Part shown: positions 7,090-12,047 of the stretch, in pieces
How positions within the stretch are numbered: position 1 is the first letter of the stretch
Layout: each line of letters opens with the position of its first letter
Source: Oceanospirillales bacterium
GTDB taxonomy: Bacteria; Pseudomonadota; Gammaproteobacteria; Xanthomonadales; SZUA-36
Direction: 5' to 3'
Length of the DNA: 12,047 nt
Assembly: GCA_003232965.1 (NCBI GenBank)
Contig: QIKG01000046.1
Span: forward strand, 1 to 12,047
Made by a program: the position numbers and the translations under genes
The notes under the pieces: generated by a model
The model's input: only the letters and a program-made list of their open reading frames with translations
Told to the model about the DNA's origin: nothing
Database searches by the model: none

Positions 7090-7500
7090 TCAGTCAAAGA
7101 AGTGTTTTTGCTGCAACTGAGGAACTGCTTTTCCCATATACACAAAATCAGCATCCTGATGCAGAAGAACCACATCATTTTCCAATGCACACTGTGCGAT
7201 AAGGCAATCGTTGGAAGATCGAATTGTAATACCCTGCCGTCGACAGGTGAAAAACAGGCGAGCTGCCGATTCATGGGAGGCCTGATAGTCTTCAAAGCGA
7301 TAAAACAACTGGGTTGAAAAGTACTGTTGCAGTTTCTCAAATGCAGATTCACTTCTGGCACCCTGAAGAATCTCCATATAAATTAAATCAGTTATACCTG
7401 CTGCCATCGGTATTGACACTATCTTGTCCAGAAATTCTACAGCCGCTGATTCAGTTCCTTTTATATAATCGACCCAAACCGAAGTGTCTACTAGATACAT
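7090..7500 (-). CDS. vapC: PIN-domain toxin ribonuclease, VapC family
   Basis: 136-residue toxin of a type II toxin-antitoxin pair. PIN-domain proteins of this family are Mg2+-dependent RNases, often cutting tRNA or rRNA. The acidic residues expected in the metal site are all visible: D5 in MYLVDTSVWVDYI, E43 in YMEILQG, D98 in SSNDCLIAQCA, and D116/D118 in LLHQDADF. Length is normal and the gene looks intact, so the toxin is probably active when unopposed. Its ATG at 7500 shares one base with the stop of the upstream antitoxin gene (TAATG), implying translational coupling. Which RNA it cleaves cannot be told from the sequence. Confidence 0.93.
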   Translation of the reverse strand: MYLVDTSVWVDYIKGTESAAVEFLDKIVSIPMAAGITDLIYMEILQGARSESAFEKLQQYFSTQLFYRFEDYQASHESAARLFFTCRRQGITIRSSNDCLIAQCALENDVVLLHQDADFVYMGKAVPQLQQKHFFD

Positions 7501-7703
7501 TAGCCTGACCCTGAACGGACACTCTTGTAATCATAGTCGACTCGCAGTTCGCTGACCCCTTTAAGCTCGCGCAGATCCTTACGCCTGTGATTAGCCACAA
7601 ACTCCTGCAAAGCCACTTCAATCAATTCACGTTTGGTTTTAATCTGGCTTAGTGCTTGCGCCTCGCTTACGAGCTTATCATTTAAAACAATATTGGTACG
7701 CAT
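7500..7703 (-). CDS. vapB: VapB-type antitoxin, ribbon-helix-helix
   Basis: 67-residue antitoxin expected to bind and neutralise the PIN toxin encoded directly downstream and to repress its own promoter. The N-terminal MRTNIVLND is the DNA-contacting beta strand of the ribbon-helix-helix fold. It is followed by the helices LVSEAQALSQ and KRELIEVALQEFV, with the KTKRELIE turn typical of VapB antitoxins of the DUF2191 (PF09957) type. The C-terminal tail (about 45-67) is polar with little predicted structure and would be the toxin-wrapping segment. The ATG at 7703 follows AAGGTG by 6 nt, a strong ribosome-binding site that itself lies inside an inverted repeat. The stop overlaps the vapC start by one base. 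Confidence 0.92.
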   Translation of the reverse strand: MRTNIVLNDKLVSEAQALSQIKTKRELIEVALQEFVANHRRKDLRELKGVSELRVDYDYKSVRSGSG

Positions 7704-7705
7704 AT

Positions 7706-7765
7706 ATTACACCTTGTAATGTGTATAAGAGTGTGTATAGTATGCCCTTCAGCCAATTAAATCAA
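7706..7765 (-). promoter_or_regulatory. vapBC promoter and probable operator
   Basis: On the minus strand, TTGATT (7765-7760) and TACTAT (7742-7737) form a sigma-70-like pair with a 17-bp spacer. Between the -10 box and vapB lie an inverted repeat ATTACA-AGG-TGTAAT (7720-7706), which encloses the Shine-Dalgarno AAGGTG (7715-7710), and two copies of TATACACA (7727-7720 and 7739-7732) spaced 12 bp apart. Short repeats on nearly one helical turn are the usual binding pattern of cooperative ribbon-helix-helix repressors, so this is the likely autoregulatory site. Confidence 0.55.
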
Positions 7766-7815
7766 TCAATACCAGTCATTACAACAAATTTTTCTTAACA
7801 ATAGAAATATTTCGG

Positions 7816-8374
7816 CTATTCCTGTGCGGCGTGCCTAAGCGATACAACAACTGAGGTGGTGTAGGTGATCACTACCAGATCGCCAACTGCTGTCTTTTTC
7901 AAGTTATCTGGATTTTTCGCAGTATATTCCTCGACCACATCGTTCACGCCTCGCAGTTTGATGGTGTTATTTTCCAAGTTGATTTCCTCAACAACTGCAT
8001 TGATCACCCTGGTATCTACAGACTCCATTCCTGGTTCTTCACCTTCGGCATTACGAACTACTGGCAGAGCCCGGTTCAGCATTGCGCACGGATACTACTT
8101 TAATATTTAGGCTATCGACTACCTGCATATGAATAACATCACCAACTTTCACTTTATCTAGGTTTTTTTCATCCGTACTAACGGTAATTTTAACAATTTC
8201 GCCATCTGGATTTTTCAGGGTGAGTTCCCGGCTGTCATAGTCCAGCGCAATAACTTGCGATGTTAAATTCACAATAACGCTTGAATCAATAGAGGGTTTA
8301 TCATCAGCAGCACCATGTGCCCATAGTGGTGATGAAAGAAATAACAGCGAAATAATAACAATAAGTTTGTTCAT
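7816..8374 (-). pseudogene. Secreted two-repeat protein gene interrupted by a frameshift
   Basis: The first frame (8374 to stop at 8051) encodes a Sec signal peptide (MNKLIVIISLLFLSSPLWA, likely cut before HG) and one domain with LTLKNPDGEIVKITV, NLDKVKVGDVI and SLNIKVV. The second frame (from the region of 8082 to 7816) encodes a homologous domain with IKLRGVNDVVEEYTA, NLKKTAVGDLVVIT and SVVVSL. Together they make the usual two-repeat periplasmic protein of proteobacteria, about 180 residues, with no assigned function. The second half is shifted +1, has no signal peptide and no ribosome-binding site at its ATG 8082. Its frame is closed upstream by TAG at 8097-8095, so the shift lies within about 8094-8054. 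The upstream half has a good start (GGAG, 6 nt before ATG 8374). A sequencing error, a true mutation, or programmed slippage are all possible. It follows the amidohydrolase gene by 75 bp. Confidence 0.75.
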
Positions 8375-8449
8375 GAAAACTCCAATGCTGGAAAGTAGTA
8401 GTGGATCATTTAAGTAGGCATTGTACTCGCAAAAACTACGATATGCGGG

Positions 8450-10555
8450 CTATAGAAGCTCTTTAGCTTCTAAGTGCTGCACTGATGGTGCCGTTACAAA
8501 CGGTCGAATACCTAATTCTGGATAAATTTCGCTGGGGAAATAAACAGTGCCATCCTTAACCACCATCGATATGGTTTTAATCGCTTTAAGGTCTTTGGTC
8601 GGGTCTCCCGGGATTAAAAAGAAATCCGCATATTTACCAACTTCGATGGAACCCAGCACCTCATCCTGCCCAAGATAGGCTGCCATATCGTAAGTCGCCC
8701 ATTTTAGAATTTCAGCAGGGGTCATTCCAACCAGCTGATAAAGCTCCAATTCACGATGGTAATAAAAAGACCCGCCAAGGTCAGTTCCGGGCAACAACAT
8801 AATGCCTTTATCGCGCATCAGCTTGACGGTTTCTATAATCTTATCGAATGCCTGCCAATAGGCTTTATCATCTTCTGGCGTGGCTATATCAGCCCAGGCG
8901 GTTTTTGCACTTCGTTGTATCCCAACGGGCATATGTTCTATGAAATCTACAGAACCCGGTGTTACCGCACCATTGCGGGAGCGTAACAAGGCTTCATGGA
9001 TTGCCAATGTAGGATCAATGGCAACATTGCTAGCAACCATGGCATCAATAGTGACGGCTATTTTTGGATCATCCATTTCCAGTGCCGGCAGGCGCCGTAA
9101 TGCGGTTAGCCGTAGTAAGGTTCGGGTATCTTCACCTTCTTCTAAAACCCAGCCAAGCATGACCTGATTAATGTGGGTTAGCTCATCATAACCAGCTGCG
9201 ATCATCGCATTAGCATTAGAAAAAGCCGGCACATGCCCGGCAACCTTTAGGCCTTGTGCATGAGCCTCGGCGATCATAGCAGGCACCCATTCGGGGTTCA
9301 TGCTGTTATAAATTTTAATCTGATAATATTCCCCGCCGGAATAGGCGCGCACAGCGTCCAGAGCTTCTGCTTGAGTGGAAACCATAATTCCATTGTTAGA
9401 ACTGTAGGGGCTCTTGCCCTCAATAAAGCCACTGCGGGTGACTCGCGGCCCGGCTAGACGACCGCTTTTTATTTTCTCGATTAGACCAGACAATACCTTA
9501 TTGTTATTACCCATATCACGAACTGAAGTCACCCCCGCAGCGATATTCAACAAGCCTCGATTTTGACCAACATGCCCGTGCATTTCATACATGCCGGCCA
9601 CCAGAGTACCACCTGCGCCATCAATTACTGTCTCACCGGCGAGTGCGGGGGCATCAGCTGCGGTGATTTTTTCTATTTTGTTGCCATTAACAATAACCGA
9701 TACCGGTTCTCCCAGTTCTTGAGTGGATGGCTCAAAAATCCGCACATTTCTAATCCGCACCGGGTTATCAAAGTTGTGCGCGACCTTTTCCTGAATAAGC
9801 TCAAAACGCTGCGCCGAATATTCTGTCGCCAAACCCCGTAGGCGTTCATCCTCAGCTTCAAAGCCCTCACGAATCAGCGCAAACGAAGGACTTATAATCG
9901 CAACTAGCGCTTGTTTATCATCCAACAGAAAATACGTCGGATTAAGCGAAAGCCCTGATAAGGCATAGGCGGTTGCAGAAAGATCACCGGCTTCACCTTT
10001 TAGGCTGAGCTGTTGCATGGTATCAATCCGTAATGTGCCACCGGGTAGTACCGGCATGCTGTGGTCTTCATCAGCGAGTAAGGCCTTTGCATACACCCAA
10101 ATTGCATAAGGACTGGCTTCCTGGGCAACATATAGGCGTGGTTCTGCTAATGTGGCGCTGCCGGTACCTGTGGTGTCCTGCCAACTGGCCTTGCTGCCCG
10201 CATGAATAAAGTGCTCAGCAACTTTGTTACCGAAGGTAGTGCTGCCTTCAATGGTCCAGGAACTGGGCAGACCATTCTCAGCCAGACTGAGTTTTTCCTT
10301 GATGGTGGGTCCGCGGCCATTGTTTCGAAACTCGAAATCAACGCGGGTCTCCCCACCATCATGCTCGACTTCAAGCTTGCCAATAAGAGTGCCTGCCAGC
10401 AGGACTGAAAAGGATTCTTTCAATAATACCGGATCACTTGAAACTTCCTCCGCAAGGCTTGTTTCCGGCGGAGGGTTTGAATCTGAACATGCAGCAAGAA
10501 AAACCAATGCTACTAAGATTAATCCTAAGCGTATTCCTAAGCGGGTGGTTTTCAT
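8450..10555 (-). CDS. Lipoprotein amidohydrolase with large N-terminal extra domain
   Basis: 701-residue exported metal-dependent hydrolase. The N-terminus is a lipoprotein signal: a basic n-region, a hydrophobic core and the lipobox LAAC with Cys23, so it is likely anchored in the outer membrane or periplasmic leaflet. Residues about 45-265 form an extra, mainly beta domain of the type that precedes some proteobacterial amidohydrolases (DUF6134-like; tentative). The amidohydrolase domain (about 270-680) has the full dinuclear site: H326 and H328 (MHGHVG), bridging K414 (IKIYNS), H441 (AGHVPA), H461 (ELTHIN) and D592 (LPGTDLGG). It ends with the usual GSIEVGKYADFFLIPGDP strand set. The substrate is unknown; an imide, peptide-like or lactone bond is plausible. 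Starts at TTG 10579 and ATG 10567 are in frame; 10555 gives the cleanest signal peptide and has GGAG 6 nt upstream, though 10567 has an equally spaced GGAG. Confidence 0.9.
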   Translation of the reverse strand: MKTTRLGIRLGLILVALVFLAACSDSNPPPETSLAEEVSSDPVLLKESFSVLLAGTLIGKLEVEHDGGETRVDFEFRNNGRGPTIKEKLSLAENGLPSSWTIEGSTTFGNKVAEHFIHAGSKASWQDTTGTGSATLAEPRLYVAQEASPYAIWVYAKALLADEDHSMPVLPGGTLRIDTMQQLSLKGEAGDLSATAYALSGLSLNPTYFLLDDKQALVAIISPSFALIREGFEAEDERLRGLATEYSAQRFELIQEKVAHNFDNPVRIRNVRIFEPSTQELGEPVSVIVNGNKIEKITAADAPALAGETVIDGAGGTLVAGMYEMHGHVGQNRGLLNIAAGVTSVRDMGNNNKVLSGLIEKIKSGRLAGPRVTRSGFIEGKSPYSSNNGIMVSTQAEALDAVRAYSGGEYYQIKIYNSMNPEWVPAMIAEAHAQGLKVAGHVPAFSNANAMIAAGYDELTHINQVMLGWVLEEGEDTRTLLRLTALRRLPALEMDDPKIAVTIDAMVASNVAIDPTLAIHEALLRSRNGAVTPGSVDFIEHMPVGIQRSAKTAWADIATPEDDKAYWQAFDKIIETVKLMRDKGIMLLPGTDLGGSFYYHRELELYQLVGMTPAEILKWATYDMAAYLGQDEVLGSIEVGKYADFFLIPGDPTKDLKAIKTISMVVKDGTVYFPSEIYPELGIRPFVTAPSVQHLEAKELL

Positions 10556-10632
10556 TGTTTTCTCCATTATCGACTCCAAGTATTTTATTAATTAGCACAG
10601 CCCAGCCGTGATTTAGACTAATTGATAACCCA

Positions 10633-11052
10633 TCAAAAGGGTAATAATCCCTGTTGCCAGGCTGCAAAACCCGAGCCCGCAATGGCGGCTGCAAACAAGG
10701 CTGCCCAAAGACCGGCGCGGGATTTTCTGCCGACGGCTTCAGGCTGTAGAACCCGTTGTGGACGCAGACCGGGGGCTTGTAGCATAAAGCGGTAATTGCC
10801 AAAACGAATTTCATCGCCTGAGCCCAGCGCTGCAACTGAGATTTTCTCACCGTTAACATAAACCTCACCTTGTACTGCTTCAAGGCTAACTGATTCATCT
10901 GTGGTCTTAAATAACGCATGTTGCGGGGCAATCAATGTGCCGTTAAGTTTGACATCACTTTTAGCATCAGAGCCAACCGTTACCGATTCGTTTAATGGCC
11001 ATTTTTTACCGGTAACATCACCCGATGTGCCTTTAATTTGATATTTATTCAT
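10633..11052 (-). CDS. FHA-like domain protein with C-terminal membrane anchor
   Basis: 139-residue protein. Residues about 10-92 fit an FHA fold: VTVGSDAKSDVKLN, then APQHALF, a strand region, YVNGEKI, and LGSGDEIRFGNYRFML. A basic linker (97-112) is followed by one hydrophobic segment (about 113-131, AGLWAALFAAAIAGSGFAAW) and a short tail, so the domain is predicted to face the cytoplasm from the inner membrane. Canonical FHA domains bind phosphothreonine through a GR, an SRxH and an NG motif. Here these are GS, APQH and QG, so phosphopeptide binding is doubtful and the fold may serve protein-protein contact, as in YscD-like cytoplasmic domains. Its ATG lies inside the end of truD (8-bp overlap, ATGAATAA), so translation is probably coupled. 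The next gene downstream is the amidohydrolase, after 77 bp. Confidence 0.82.
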   Translation of the reverse strand: MNKYQIKGTSGDVTGKKWPLNESVTVGSDAKSDVKLNGTLIAPQHALFKTTDESVSLEAVQGEVYVNGEKISVAALGSGDEIRFGNYRFMLQAPGLRPQRVLQPEAVGRKSRAGLWAALFAAAIAGSGFAAWQQGLLPF

Positions 11053-12047
11053 TAGTTAATAAGTCCTTATTCTCGTGCAGGGCAAATGCTTGCGCGAGTA
11101 TAACTGATGCATAACTTCCAGCCGGCAAGCCAAATTCTACACAGCAGTCGTTTTCCTGCCAGTGCCAGCGGAAATTCTGCGGGCGTAATCGTAGGCTGCG
11201 ACGGTCTGCGTTCACGCGGTTTTTTTCCAAGCCTTCAATCCACGGCTGCCATGTTTCTAGGATAGCTTGTTCAAACGCCAACGCCTCAGCCTGGGGTTGC
11301 TTGTCACCCCGGCGGCTGACTTCGCCTGCTAGTGGGCCACTGGGATGTAAGTCAAAGTCCTTTAAGCGCTGGAGAATTTCAGCATCAGCATCCGTATATA
11401 AAAACCCTGAACGACTACCATCCAGTTGTAGCCACTCACCATTCAGTAGTTGATTCCAACTACCCGCCTTCACCCTTTCAGCCAGTAATTGATTGAAGAT
11501 ACTGCTACGGACTGTGGAAATCAATAGCGAGCGCATGTTTCGAGCGCGTTTACCTAATCGCCGACCACCCAGCCAAGCACCAGCATTACCGCCACCGCGA
11601 CCAAATCGCTGCGGGCCGAAATAATTGGGAACACCTTGCTGTTGGATCTTCTCAAGACAAGCATCTGTTTTCTGCCGTGCTGCAGCCGCTGAAAGCGACG
11701 GCTCAAGTGCAACACAATCGCGCAAGTAAACCTTAAATAGATTGCCTTTAAGCGCACCAATTTTTAATTTTCGGCTGTGGCGTTTAGCGGCGAGGATTTT
11801 TACCCCTTCAATCTCCCAATCTTGCCAATCCGGATCGGCTTTGCCGGGGAGTTGTAGGGAAATATACTGCCGAGATATAGACTGTCGGTCTTTTAAACCA
11901 GCCCAGGAAACATCCCGTGCCGAAATACCGGCCAACTCAGCCAGCTGCCCAGCAACCCATTGGGTATTTGCGCCGGTTTTTTGCAACCAAAACCACAGAT
12001 GCTCGCCTTCCCCATCGGGTTCGACAAAAGGGATTTCTTCGACTTCA
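11045..12047 (-). CDS. truD: tRNA pseudouridine(13) synthase TruD (5' end outside window)
   Basis: TruD converts U13 of certain tRNAs (tRNA-Glu in E. coli) to pseudouridine in the cytoplasm. The visible 333 residues begin EVEEIPFVEPDGEGEHLW, matching the family start, so only a short N-terminal piece is missing (E. coli TruD is 349 residues). The catalytic aspartate is in VSWAGLKDR (D53 of the visible part), followed by SISRQYISL. The second signature GVPNYFGPQRFGRGGGN and the C-terminal LRLRPQNFRWHW are present, with the TRUD insertion domain between them. The frame is open to the window edge; the in-frame TTG at 11986 is internal and is not the start. The stop overlaps the start of the FHA-like gene by 8 bp, suggesting the two are one transcription unit. 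In many relatives truD is followed by surE; that is not the case here. Confidence 0.95.
   Translation of the reverse strand, partial: EVEEIPFVEPDGEGEHLWFWLQKTGANTQWVAGQLAELAGISARDVSWAGLKDRQSISRQYISLQLPGKADPDWQDWEIEGVKILAAKRHSRKLKIGALKGNLFKVYLRDCVALEPSLSAAAARQKTDACLEKIQQQGVPNYFGPQRFGRGGGNAGAWLGGRRLGKRARNMRSLLISTVRSSIFNQLLAERVKAGSWNQLLNGEWLQLDGSRSGFLYTDADAEILQRLKDFDLHPSGPLAGEVSRRGDKQPQAEALAFEQAILETWQPWIEGLEKNRVNADRRSLRLRPQNFRWHWQENDCCVEFGLPAGSYASVILAQAFALHENKDLLTNE

Noticed and set aside
7816..8082. Independent 88-residue gene overlapping the signal-peptide gene
   Set aside because: No ribosome-binding site, no signal peptide, and it is homologous to the upstream half, so it is better explained as the second half of one frameshifted gene.
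8756..9841. Several plus-strand open frames opposite the amidohydrolase gene
   Set aside because: They lie entirely within a well-supported coding region on the other strand and show no domain or ribosome-binding site.

Overview
The window looks like chromosome of a Gram-negative gammaproteobacterium of moderate GC content, quite possibly a marine one. The evidence is a TruD homologue, a CnoX/YbbN-type thioredoxin-TPR protein, an MsbA-related exporter and lipobox-bearing secreted enzymes. A Cellvibrionales-like origin is a guess from overall character, not something the sequence proves. No rRNA, tRNA, CRISPR array or complete insertion sequence was seen.

Left part (1-2209). A two-component pair lies on the minus strand: a multi-pass DesK/NarL-class histidine kinase followed by a NarL-type response regulator cut by the window edge. 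Diverging from it is a 170-residue protein with an HExxH motif that I do not recognise as a named family.

Middle-left (2210-4178) reads as an accessory, partly decayed island. It holds two inverted-repeat structures, an AT-rich AAA ATPase/DUF4143 gene whose perfect -10 box sits only 7 bp from its start codon (predicted leaderless mRNA), and a broken TPR-protein remnant with an in-frame stop and a frameshift.

Middle (4179-7089). An MsbA-related ABC half-transporter (minus) and a CnoX/YbbN-like thioredoxin-TPR protein with an intact CxxC site (plus) are divergently transcribed. The spacer after cnoX carries a 22-bp-period direct repeat, a GC-rich hairpin and a probable terminator.

Right part (7090-12047) is entirely on the minus strand. 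Read in transcription order it contains truD (5' end outside the window), an 8-bp-overlapping FHA-like membrane-anchored protein, a lipoprotein amidohydrolase with a large extra N-terminal domain, a secreted protein of two homologous halves split by a frameshift, and a vapBC toxin-antitoxin pair. The vapBC ribosome-binding site is buried in a palindrome.

There is no clear new defence or biosynthetic system. The points most worth a second look are the leaderless AAA/DUF4143 gene in its decayed island, the frameshifted two-repeat secreted protein, the FHA-like protein that has lost the phosphopeptide-contact residues, and the unclassified HExxH protein.
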